Origin: Oxytricha trifallax | Taxonomy: Eukaryota > Ciliophora > Spirotrichea > Sporadotrichida > Oxytrichidae | Assembly: GCA_000711775.1 (NCBI GenBank) | Contig: ARYC01017931.1 | Location: 1-64,000 of the forward strand | Direction: 5' to 3' | Length of the DNA: 64,000 nt | Part shown: positions 14,501-26,300 of the stretch, one piece after another | How positions within the stretch are numbered: position 1 is the stretch's first letter | How the letters are laid out: each line of letters begins with the position of its first letter | Made by a program: the position numbers and the translations under genes | Notes under the pieces: model-generated | What the model was told of the DNA's origin: nothing | The model's input: the letters and a program-made list of their open reading frames with translations, nothing else | The model's database searches: none

Positions 14501-15190
14501 TTATTCCTGAAATATTTTATCTGAAAATCAAAATAATATTTTCCCTGAAATAATTAAATAATGCTAATATAAAAGTTCATCTATAATTACTAAAAATATA
14601 ATATAATCACATTTCATTTTTGGATAGGGAACAATAACTTTGGGCTTCAATAATTCGAATATCTTCATAATTTTAACTTATTTCTTTTCTAAATATATTT
14701 AACTTATAAAATTCTAGCATTTATCATACTTTTAATTAAAGCAAATAAACCATTTCTACTACTACAATTAAAATACTCCATTTCATATAAACTCCACAAT
14801 ATACCTTACTACTAAGAAAACAATTGAATAACTAAAAATTTAAATCTTAATAAATCATTTTATTTCTTAGGGTCTCTCTAACAGAGGGAATATTTTATGT
14901 TTTAAATAAGAACCTCAATTTTTCTTGTAATACTAGTATGAAGTGAATATACTGAAATCTTAAAAAAGTCAAAATTTTTATTAGCAGTAAATAAATCTTT
15001 TACTAAATAAATGTAAATGTGCTAAACTAATTATAAATAGATTCAAATTTATTCAAAATGTGATTTTACAAGTATTATATATTTATATTGATTATTAGAT
15101 TATTAGAATTATAATCATGAAGAATTAGAAAAAATCTGAAAAATAAATTAAAAATCAAATTTAAGCTTAAAAATTAGTGATAATAGTAAT
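11519..15190. other. AT-rich stretch, one weak open frame only
   Basis: No recognised gene. Composition is AT-rich throughout. A ciliate-code frame at 13162-13593 is listed separately with low confidence. No repeats or structured elements were noticed between the edge of foldback A and the transposase relic at 15.2 kb. Confidence 0.5.
13162..13593 (+). CDS. Weak hypothetical open frame, ciliate code
   Basis: An ATG at 13162 opens a frame of 143 codons ending at a TGA (13591) when TAA and TAG are read as glutamine. The first 63 codons are free even of TAA and TAG. The product is rich in Ile, Phe, Asn, Lys and Tyr with a hydrophobic stretch around residues 32-58 and no recognisable domain. In DNA this AT-rich, TGA is rare, so a frame of this length can arise by chance; I keep it only as a possibility. 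Confidence 0.2.
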
Positions 15191-15194
15191 AGTA

Positions 15195-15470
15195 AATGCA
15201 ATCTTAAAAAAAAGTTTCATCTTCTTCTTCCTCCTCCTCATCGTAATATTCATCGCCATACTCCTCTTGTGCCCTTCTCTCTACTGCTTCCTGAACTCCC
15301 TCTTCGTTGACGCCTCACTCTTACCAGGTGCAACCCTGTAAAAATAAAATGTTTGGATATGTTTTTGTAACTTACATTAATATTGAATGATACAGAGGTT
15401 TTTGATGAGTCATTTTTTATTTTTTAATACATTTGATTAATTTATAATTTCAATTCACTTTATTTCAAAA
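15195..15470 (-). pseudogene. Decayed C-terminal end of a Tc1/mariner-type transposase
   Basis: Read on the minus strand with TAA and TAG as glutamine, the frame runs through an ATG at about 15411 and on to a strongly acidic tail (EYGDEYYDEEEEEEDE) near 15210-15255, with one TGA inside. The part around 15320-15390 is clearly homologous at DNA and protein level to the minus-strand transposase tail at 36.17-36.33 kb; both contain the block MQVTK. The rest of a transposase was not recognised upstream (15.5-16.5 kb), which is AT-rich. The assignment to a transposase rests on the 36-kb copy. The block GTAAGT...ACAG looks like a small intron but is more simply coding in both copies. Confidence 0.45.
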
Positions 15471-15479
15471 ATATGGTAA

Positions 15480-18040
15480 ATATATAAACCCATATAATAT
15501 AAAAGGATATTTTAATTTAAATTAATTTAAATATTGTCAATTTTAAATAAAGACTAAATTACATTATTATATTGGTTAGTGATATCAAATAGATACAATA
15601 TCTTTATTCTAATTTTCTTAAAACAATACTTTAATTTGGTCTTTAAGAAAATAGATATATAGCATAAATTTTAAATTCAACAATCTCAAAAAATACTAGA
15701 TCCAGTTTTTAAATTTTAAAATTATAATTATTTTTCAAAGCTTTTCTCTCATCTCATATAAAAAATATTAATCATGCTTTATTAATTAACTGTGCAAAAG
15801 AATTATTAAGTATGATAAATTCAATTATAAGCATTAATGGTTTTTATGATTTATAATCTTTTCTACATTAGTAAATCTTAAAAAATTTAATAAATTAGGG
15901 TAAACTTGTTAATATAACAAGGCATTCAATTTATTTTTAATCAAGAAATATATTAATCAATTCCACCTGTAATTATAGTTAAATTGTAGAATTAAAAGAC
16001 TGTTTGCTCTTAATGATAATTACATATATTTATTCATTTAAGAAGATATTTCAAAATTCCAATTGAAAATAATATGTTGCATATAGAGAATATCATAATA
16101 TAATTTTGTAATTGAATTAAATTCTAGTATTATAAGTATGCTAAATATAAAGTTGAATTAAAAATAAAAAAGTATCTTATATTTTATAATAGGTTCTATT
16201 TGTTGTAAATTAATTAAAAAGTATTTTATATTTAGAAGAATAATTTTAGCATTTTAATGAAAATTTTAACGCTCTAAAAATAAAGATAATTAAAAAGTTA
16301 ATGAGACTATTATAAATGGCAAATTTATTACAATTCATCTTAATCTATTTTGGTGTTTCATTGTTTATTAACTAACTCATGAGTTTAAGGCTCTTAAGAT
16401 TATATTATTAATTGCCACCAAAGCCTTATATATATATATTAACTAGAAATAGTTTTATTTTTATAATTATTTTTATTCTATGATAAAATATCATAATTTA
16501 AATTTCTCTCTTTATCATCAAATTTAATGCCTAAATAATATGATCTATATATTTAAATTTATAATCATTTTCGTGATTTTAAAAGTAATGAATCTAAAGA
16601 AATATAGCATTAGTTGTTTGGGAAGCAGATTATTAGCGATTAAATTATATGAAATACATTTAAAAGACAATTTTCTTAAATAATACATAAAATAAATCAT
16701 AAAAGACATTGATATTTATTTAAAAACTGAAATAAGTTGAAATTGATGAACATAACTAATACAGTATATATCATTAAGAAGCTGTTTTTTTTTATATTAT
16801 CATTTAAGAATATTTAATTAGAATTGTTTCTTTGTTTCATTTATTATTTATGAAAATAATCTTGGCTAGCATATCCAAGAAACTTTAATATTTATTTATA
16901 ATATTAAATTTATGAAATAGTATTATAGAAAATTAAATTTTTTCATACAGGTATCTTTCTCATTTAAACATAAAAATAACTTATAAAATAACCATAGACT
17001 AATTATGATTTTATTAGATTAAAATAATAAAAATTTCTCAACTATTAAAATTCTTTTACTCAATAAATTTAAAGAAACAATTAAAATAATATCAATATAA
17101 ATATAAATAAACTGATTTATATTTAGTTTTAAATGGCATGAATATACATAATTCAAATTGTGCTGGTACTTCTTGCACTTACATTATCATATTCCTCAAA
17201 TATTAATAGAAGTATTTTTGTTTTTAAATCTATTACTCATTTACAATGTTACCATCTAGATTAAACGAGAGATATAATGTTTTTGTAAGAATAATAACTC
17301 TGAAAAAAATAGAATATCTATAATGAATTTATTTTTGCTAAAGAAATGATTCATATTTTCTATTGTATTTTAAATATAATAAAGTCTTTAACCTTAATAT
17401 GATGGAATAATTATTGAACTTAAGCCAATATTCCAATTTTAAAAATATCCAAAGATAATTTAATAAAATTTAATTTTAATTTAAGTATTTTGCCATAATC
17501 TTTATAAATTGTGGAAGATGCTATATATTCTGCTGAACAATTTTCATTGTTAGCTGCATTGCAAACTTCCAATTTTTTCAATTATATTTATTTTCAATCT
17601 ATATCGATTTTCACAAGTCTGTAAGCCAAAAAAAACATTCATTATTACAATTAGTGCCATCTTTTCAAGAAATTAAGTATTTATTAGATTTCAAATATAT
17701 CAAAGAAAAAATTTAAGGTCCCTATATATTACTTAAATTTACAAATTTACAAAAAAATTATATTATTAATTTTTGCTGAATTAGTAGCAATTCTTAGAGT
17801 TTTTCACTCAGTGAAAAATCTATATTCTTTAAAAAAATATTTTAGAGAGATTACTTAAAAAAAAGAATTTAAGTGTTTAAGCTATAAATAGTTGTTCGTT
17901 TGACTTAAGCACTGCATTTAATTTCTGAAAAAAAAGAATATATTATCATTAAGGTTAATTAAAATTAATTTCTGTTTTATTTTTTAAAAATAAAACAGAA
18001 ATTCTTCCAGTATTAAATTCAAAGGACAATAAAATATTTA
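15480..18040. other. AT-rich stretch, no gene recognised
   Basis: AT-rich DNA with no recognised frame or repeat. If the transposase relic at 15.2-15.5 kb once had an N-terminal part it would have lain in the first kilobase here, but nothing recognisable remains. The short hairpin at about 17968-18002 (a CTGTTTTATTTTT / AAAATAAAACAG stem) is the only local structure noticed. Confidence 0.5.
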
Positions 18041-18060
18041 TATTAGTGACTTGTTCACCC

Positions 18061-18120
18061 CGAGGTACCTCCCCCCACCCTTCCCCCCAGTCCCTAAACC
18101 GAGGTACCTCCCCCAACTCA
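18061..18120 (+). repeat. Outer G-quadruplex-capable tract of foldback C, left copy
   Basis: C-rich on this strand and G-rich on the other. The paired copy at about 19508-19575 reads on the + strand as four runs of three or more G separated by 1-3 bases (GGGACTGGGGGGAAGGGTGG and onward). It is bounded on each side by GAGGTACCTC. Such tracts are very out of place in DNA this AT-rich. Whether they fold in the cell is not known. Confidence 0.55.
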
Positions 18121-18621
18121 TAAATGAAGTCCCCCTATTATACACCATTTTAAAAGAAAAATCATAATCCCAAGGTCTTAATCGACTCTCTTCATAACAT
18201 CTCACTCTCTTACAATTTTTACTAATAAAATGACATAAATTTTTCAAAATTTTGTTAAATCATTTCTACTGTAAATCTATGTTGTTTTTAATTTTTGGCA
18301 ACTCTACTTACGTCTTTCGAATAGTAAAAGATATATACATATAGGAAAATATATTTAAGATGAGTTTACACTATTTAGACCTTTTGCAGATTTTTTACTA
18401 CAATAAGTTATGCACATATAAAGTTACAAAATCTTTTTTAAATCTAAATCATTTTAATTCGATTTAAATATAGAAATTCATAAGTAATTTTTCAAAATAT
18501 CATTTACTGTCTAGAATAAAAAATTTATATCATTGTATATGAATAAATTTAAAAATGATTATGTTTAGACATAATGTTTTGAAATAATATAATCAACACA
18601 AATGATAATATTTAAATTTAT

Positions 18622-18712
18622 TCGGGGGGGGGAAGTTTCCTGCCCCAAAATTTTATATGCACCCAAGGGGGGAAGTTTCCTGCCCCCAAAAAGGTAGTTT
18701 CCTGCCCTGTAC
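18622..18712 (+). repeat. Inner short-repeat cluster of foldback C, left arm
   Basis: Three tandem-like copies of a 16-base motif: GGAAGTTTCCTGCCCC, GGAAGTTTCCTGCCCC and the variant GGTAGTTTCCTGCCCT, preceded by a run of G. The mirrored cluster is at 19022-19085. The core GGAAGTTTCC is close to a perfect small palindrome. Repeated subterminal motifs in transposons often bind the transposase; that role is inference. Confidence 0.65.
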
Positions 18713-19592
18713 ATAAAAATATGCAATTTTTATAATTTTCAAAGAATCTTTATCATCTATTATTATGTAGTTTTTTTAATAAATTTAGCTTCAAATATCA
18801 TTTCTACCTTGATAATCAATTTAAAATTTAATGAAAATTACATTAATTATTTAAAAAAAACACTTATTTTAGCCTTGTCAATAATATATAATTTGATAAC
18901 GAATAATTATGTACCTTGAAAATTATATAATAATTAATGATGTATAGTACATGGTTATGGTTACTGAAATTGAAATTAATTTGTTTCTATTAAATTTATT
19001 TCTAAAACATAAAATTTAATGTTGGGGGCAGGAAACTACCTTTTGGGGCAGGAAACTGTCTGGGGGCAGGAAACTTCCCCCCCCATTTATTCATATACAA
19101 TGATATAAATTTTTTATTCTAGACAGTAAATGATATTTTGAAAAATTACTTATGAATTTCTATATTTAAATCGAATTAAAATGATTTAGATTTAAAAAAG
19201 ATTTTGTAACTTTATATGTGCATAACTTATTGTAGTAAAAAATCTGCAAAAGGTCTAAATAGTGTAAACTCATCTTAAATATATTTTCCTATATGTATAT
19301 ATCTTTTACTATTCGAAAGACGTAAGTAGAGTTGCCAAAAATTAAAAACAACATAGATTTACAGTAGAAATGATTTAACAAAATTTTGAAAAATTTATGT
19401 CATTTTATTAGTAAAAATTGTAAGAGAGTGAGATGTTATGAAGAGAGTCGATTAAGACCTTGGGATTATGATTTTTCTTTTAAAATGGTGTATAATAGGG
19501 GGACTTCATTTATGAGTTGGGGGAGGTACCTCGGTTTAGGGACTGGGGGGAAGGGTGGGGGGAGGTACCTCGGGGTGAACAAGTCACTATTA

Positions 19593-19933
19593 AGAATATA
19601 TTTCTTATCTAAGCAGGAAAACCGATAATAATTTTTTTAAATAGTTAACTATAAACTAATAGCTCAATTTCTTTAATAATTTTGAAATTTTTTCATTTAT
19701 AAAGACAATATAGTATAAAACAAATTATTATAGACTAAACTTTATCTATCATAAAATTTTATATAAACAAGAAAATTGATAATTTTTATGCTTATTTAGT
19801 TATTAAGTAAATATAATTAAATTAATTTGCTCATGATGTTTACATGAAAGTTGGCAATTAAAATTTAAAGATGATTACATTTCATGTTTTGAAATTATTG
19901 TCTAAGTTATTTAAAATTCATTATTTTAATTTA
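19593..19933. other. Short AT-rich spacer between foldbacks C and B1
   Basis: About 340 bases of AT-rich DNA between two foldback elements. No frame, repeat or signal was seen in it. Confidence 0.5.
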
Positions 19934-20354
19934 TATTGTAGAAATACACTTGATTTGGAAAATAATATTTAAATTTGAAATTAAATTATTATAATTATTG
20001 GCAGTTAACTTTTTCGAAACCTAGACAATATGGTACTCGTTCGATAGAGAATTTAAAATTAGCTGGATTTTACTATTGGCTGTACTATTTTATCGCATCC
20101 TTGGAGCTAGATAAATCGATTTTGATTTTGGGTGATTTGTTTAGTTGATTTTGATGCCTAAATCAATATCGATTTATATTGCTTAAGGGATGCGATAAAA
20201 TAGTACCGCCAATAGTAAAGTCCAGCTAATTTTAAATTCTCTATCGAACGAGTACCATATTGTCTAGGTTTCGAAAAAGTTAACTGCCAATAATTATAAT
20301 AATTTAATTTCAAATTTAAATATTATTTTTCAGATCAAATGTATTTCTACAATA
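19934..20354. mobile_element. Foldback element B, copy 1 (421 bp palindrome)
   Basis: The two arms of about 200 bp are nearly identical inverted copies. The outer end reads TTGTAGAAATACA and the inner part contains GGATGCGATAAAATAG and the block CTCTATCGAACGAG. The centre is a short imperfect hairpin rather than a true loop. A second copy with the same ends and the same internal blocks lies at about 58.10-58.51 kb, so this is a dispersed family and not a local duplication. It has no coding capacity. No clear target duplication was found. Confidence 0.75.
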
Positions 20355-23300
20355 CTGAGTTTCAATCATGTTAGAACAGTTAATAAGTAATTAAAAATCA
20401 AATTTAAACTTTGTGCATCAAAGAATATCAATACATTATTTAATGAGACTTTTTTGAATCCTATATTTTTGGATATAGAGTTTAAGTTTGAAAACTCTTT
20501 TATAATTAGTTCCCCAGAAAAGATTAATACCAAATAACTGACAATTAATTATGAATTAATTAAATAAAAGAGATATTAATCAAGATATTTTAACCAAAAA
20601 AATTAAATATTTTTGAAAATAATTCTATTTTTTCAGCAAGTCTAGTACAGTAAAAGCAACCTTAACTTAATAAATTTTATTGATTAATAAAAAGCAGGAA
20701 AAATGGAAAGATTCCAATATTTATGGTAGTTAATAAAAAAAAAAGGATTTTAATTTTAAAAATAGTTGTATATTAACATTTAAAAATTATTATTAGAATC
20801 AATAAAAATAGTAATTATGAGAAATTGAAATGAATCAACAAATATGGTAAGAAAATGTACATTTACAATAAATTATTAAAAAAAACTACATTCTTTTAAT
20901 TTTTTTGACATTAATATAAAATTTCTTATTTTAAATTAATTACTTTTATTTATCTATGATTGACTTTCGATTTGGTTAAATTAGTTTTGTAAAGCTAAAA
21001 TATTTAAATAAATTTATTTAAAAAAATTATAAATATAAGGTTATTTTGAAAAGTTTAAAAAGTAAAAAATTGCATATCTCAACATATACTATTCCATTTA
21101 TTTAAATCTTAATTTATAAATTATTAAACAGTATTATATTACTAGTTACTTTCTATATAATAAAGTAATTTAAAAGAATGATCAAGTTCTTATTGGATGT
21201 TGATTATGACTATATTCAAAAGTAATTTCTCAATAATTGTAATATTTGTTTATATCTTAAGCAAATTTTAAGAATTTTTTGATAATTTTTCCTTAAAAAT
21301 TTTATATTATATTACCAAATTAATTTGTAGATACTTATTGAAAAAGGAAATCTTTATTTTATCTTCATTTAATGTTTTACTAAATCAATTGCTAAATTCG
21401 TTTAACGTGATATAAATTTAATTATACTATAATTTTTAAATATAAAATCTAGGACAGTTTGCTCCTGCAAGAAATTTATGACTTTAGATTAATAACAAAG
21501 CTTAACCTTTGACTTACATATTTCAAGCAAATATGTGATTAAATTTGAAAGAGCTAATTATATTTAGAGAGAAACTTTTCTCAGATTATTCTAAGATATT
21601 TATAAGTTTAGATTGTAATTTAGCTGCAATAAATTAAAAATATTCTTTTTTTTATTAGGAATTGAATTAAAATTTTCCTAATTAAATAAACTCCTTGAGT
21701 ATTTTTTCCAAAATCTATTATTTATATCATAATTTACTGATAATTATTCTTTGATTTATATGTGATTTTATTTCTAAGTAAAAAGAAAATGACTCAAATT
21801 AAGAGAAATAAACTATAGATTTTAATATTTCTTGTTTAATTGTAGTAAGTAAGATTTCAAATGATTTTATATAAAAAAATATTTTTAATCATACTAATGC
21901 ATTGAATATTAATAATCTTAGTGTCTTAAGACTGAAAGTACCTCTTTCATTTAAATACAAGAAACAAATTATTACAAATTTTTAATCATTTTGCTATTGA
22001 TCAATACTAATAAAAAAGACTTAATAATTTAATTATTAGCTTATAAATTACAAAAAATGTGTCATAAAATTAAGTTTCATAAGTAATTAAAAGTAAGATA
22101 AAATATGAAAATATTAATTTTATACTATTTTATAAACTACTCGATAAAGGGATTAATTTAATAATACACAAAATAACAAAGTCAGGCTTATTTAAAAAAT
22201 TTTTAAATTGGTGAGATCTCAACTTGAAAAATTAACCAACATAAACAGCTAATAAGTATGACCAAAAAAATATAAATATGGTAGATATACTTGAGTTAAG
22301 ATTTATTTATCAGATAAATATAAGAAAGGCAAACTTTTATAATTTTTATGTAAATCTAAAAAATTTATATTAAATAGATAATAATATATGGAAATGATTA
22401 AAGAAAAAAATAATAGTATATTTGTTTCACTTCTATAATAAAAATTTTGCTTAAAATAGTAAAGTTAAGTTTGAAACATAAATTTAAAAATGGAAATATT
22501 GAAGTTCTAAGCATTGATTATTTTATTCAAAATAATATGTTTAAGAATCCTTAACAATGTCCATAATTTGAATTTTAATATCTAAAAATAATTAGAGAGA
22601 GTTTAAAATTGTTTTATTCCCTATTTTGTAAATTATTATTAATATTATTTTTCTTGCTTGATATTAATTTAATGAATTAAAAATAAATCAATTTATTATT
22701 AGGCTTTTAGAACTTGTTATAAATAACTAATTAAATAATAAATAGAAATAACAAGGAAGCTATAAATTAAAAAGAAGTCAAACTAAACTTATAATATTTA
22801 ATATTTGAAAAAAAATATTGGAAAATAAAAAAAACGTAATGGTTTTTAATATGAATTTAAATTAAGAACGAAAGAGTGTGAAGAAGAATTATATTTTATT
22901 AATCTTTAAATTATTTACTAACTGTAAATATTTCGCCTAATAAATATATTATGTATTATAATTTCCCTACAATTCTACCTTAGCTGACAAAATGACAATA
23001 TTAATTTTGCATATTATAACCATTGAGTGTGTTAGTATTAAAATTTTATATACAAAACAAGGAAGTTTAAGAGTGTTACTAGATTGATCAATTTAAAATT
23101 AAGTTTATGTAATTATTTTCTGTTTATACATATAATTTTCAAGAAAATAAATTATTTCTTTTACATATTCATTCATAATATTCTTAAGCAATGTGCAATA
23201 TTCATATCAGTTTACCTTTCCTCTTTTGATTAAGCTCGATCTAGTGATTTTTATAAGTAATTATGCAAATCTTTCTGATGTCTTTATTTAACTCTCAATA

Positions 23301-26300
23301 TTCTGCATTCATGACTTCTGATAGCAATTATTGTTGTAATATAAAAGTAAATTAAAAATGTTTTTTTATTAAAAGTTTTGTTAAGTAAACAACAGTCTGA
23401 ACTTTACCAAAACTATAATTCATTTTTATTTAAATCGAAATTTTAATTTCTCAAATTATCCAGGCTATTTTTATGCAATGTTAAAATTTGGAGATAAAAC
23501 AAAGTCAATAAAACTGTAACATTAAAATATGATTAAAACCAAACACTTAGAGTTTATTTTAATTTGAAAACATGTAAATATTAATTAAAAATACAACTAA
23601 AATTTAGAAGATTAAACTGCGGCTGATTATATGCATATATGTTGATCTTGTTGAGCTTTTACTTGCTTCTATTATTTAATTGTATAGTAAAAGCGTATAT
23701 TTTTAAATTATTACAAACAAAGTATCTCGCATTAAGACTAATTGTTAGTATATAATAATTAGAACTAATTAAGATTATGATAATTTTAATTCAATTTATT
23801 ATAATATTTTACCTTATTTTCTTAAATTCCTAAGGTTTTCTGATTTCTAAGCTTTTACTGAAGTTTATCCCTTTAACAATTGTGTTAAAGAATTCCAGTA
23901 TACATAAATTATAAAGTAATATATAATATATACCGAAAACTATAAAAAAAATTTAATAAAGGGTAAATATTTGCTTGCTTAAATAAAGTCAGATAAAGCA
24001 TTAACTGTATAAGTGTTTATATTTTTAATGTTTATATTCGATTTTTAAGTTAATTTTTAATAAATGATTGATAAAAAATTTATGCAAAAATTTTGATCAT
24101 TATTAAATATGTTATTATCAAAGGATTCATAAAAATATTATAAGCAAAAAAAAAGAGTTGCAAAATTATCGGATCAAGAAGCAACTATAAAGGCAATTTT
24201 TTTAAGTTAAAATATAACTGAGTGTGAATACATTTATACTATATTTTGAGAATTTTTATTTGGTGATAAAACGAGACCATTTATTATTTATATATCAAAC
24301 TATATGTAAGCGATTAAATTATCGGATTATAGAAAGTAAATTAGTTGCACTAATTGTAAATAAATGAGTGAAATAATAATATATTCATAAAACTACTTGA
24401 TGATAAAAAATAATTTTTTACAAATCACTTAAATCTATTTATGATAAAATTGCATTCAAAAAAGTTGAAAGACCAAACTTTTAAATTTTGTCTCACTCCC
24501 TCGCAAAATACTGATCTATTTCAATTTAGGAGTATTATAATATTTAAAGTTTTACAAAATAAATAATAATTAATTAAATCTAAATCTAATCTCAATTAAA
24601 ATAATATCTTAAACATATATTATCAAATTTAAAAATGGATAACTTTTTAATTCGATCTAATATAATAAAAATTAATTCTAAACCTTTATTTTTAAACATT
24701 TTTGATTTTAAACTAAATAATATAAAACAATGTATTTTGTAAACCAAGATACTATTGTTTTTAGCTAATTATTTAAAAATCATTTTTTATGTGCAATTAT
24801 GAAATATTAAAATGCCTTAGATATTGAATACCAAGACTTTTAACTTTTGAAATAATAAATTAAAAAATTATTATTTTAATTTATTAATTATTCAAAAAAA
24901 GAAAGTTAAGTATAAATAAAATATATCATTTATGTATATTAAATGAGATTTAACATTATGCTGTAAAATCATACAGTAAGGTAAAAAGTAGCTCAAATTT
25001 ATTAGACATATTTTTCTAAGAAAGTTTGGCTGATATATAACAAGGTGAAGTACTTACCTGGTCACAAAAAATATCAAGATAATAATCTCAAACAAAAATT
25101 AATATTTATAATTAATTAAAATTATTTTTGTGAGGAAGTTTATAAAATTATAAAAATCTTCAATGAATAAAACATGTGAAAGATTAATAATAAAGAACCA
25201 TGAAGTGGTTCTAATTCATTTCAAAGTGTCTTGCTTTATATCACAAATAAATCATAATGCAATATGGTTATATTATATTCATAGAGATATTTATGTAGAG
25301 TGAAAAGATAGAGGATTTATGAATTCCGCTTATTAATTTTAATATAATATATTTATGAATATCCTTGAAATAAAATAAAAAGCATTATTTTGTTAATTTA
25401 CAGAATACTATAATTATTTTTTTTATGAAAGCCCTCATACATTTGCTTTTATATATTTTTATAATAAAATTGCTACATTCTTAATTTTAAAAAATAATAT
25501 AATTACGAATTTAACTTATAAAGATTGATGTAATTTCAAACTTCTCATTTATGAAAAACCCACTTTTAGTTTTTCCTGAACTAAGAGTATTGCGCCTTAT
25601 TATAATTTGGGGTATCTAAATGCTGCCAATAAAGAGAGTGTACTCAAAATTATTGTTAAGGTAAATTACTATTTGATAAATACGCTAGAATCTCATTTCT
25701 TATAACTTAATTCATAAGAAAATATGCTCTTACATTTTCTTTCCCTATTTTAGTCTCAATCTAAACTAGATAAAGCACAAAAATCTGGTTTAGTTTAATT
25801 GAAATTATTCATAGGATGTGTATTCTGATTAGAAATCTTGTTAAACTCCTAAATTATTTGAAATATAAATATATTTATAAATGTAATAATATACTTTTTA
25901 TTAAGAATGTTTTTAATGACTTTCCTTAAAAATATGGTTTGCCTAGTTACATAAATCTATTTCAAATTCACTATAGAGTGTCTGATAATTTTAAATATAA
26001 TATGGTTAAATTAAATATTAATTCAAAATTCAATTAAACGTTTATTTTTATAAATCTACTAAAATAAGTTTTGTTTTATAATTAAACTTCAAGAAATCTT
26101 ATAAATTCAATTATTAAAAGGAATATAGATTATATACAAAAATGTTTGGTTAGAAATTGTCATTTTAAAACAAGTTATGAAGATAAATAATTGAAGTTTT
26201 TCATGATAATGCATTTTTATGTCTTCGCTTTTGAAAAGATTGTCTTAATTTTTAGTTTTATCATTGAAACTATCCATATTCTATTTTATAATATAGATTT

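Larger units (their letters stand above)
18041..19592. mobile_element. Foldback element C, 1.5 kb, G/C-tract ends and internal short repeats
   Basis: The element at 18046-19587 starts GTGACTTGTTCACCCCGAGG and ends with its reverse complement, flanked by 5-base direct repeats TATTA (18041-18045, 19588-19592). The arms are almost identical over about 500 bp. The left arm carries about 80 extra AT-rich bases near 18549-18625. Each arm has two copies of CGAGGTACCTCCCCC near its end and three inner copies of a GTTTCCTGCCCC-type motif (18630-18710; 19020-19085). The loop of about 300 bp (18711-19018) is AT-rich and non-coding. Frames of 69-80 codons in the arms are mirror images of each other and not genes. 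No transposase is present, so this is a non-autonomous DNA element by form; I do not recognise its family. Confidence 0.8.

Noticed and set aside
18038-19628. Two frames with an identical start (MKNLCHFISKNCKRVRC) on opposite strands
   Set aside because: They are the same palindrome arm read from each side of foldback C. Their Gly/Arg-rich part comes from the G/C tracts, and no homology is recognised.
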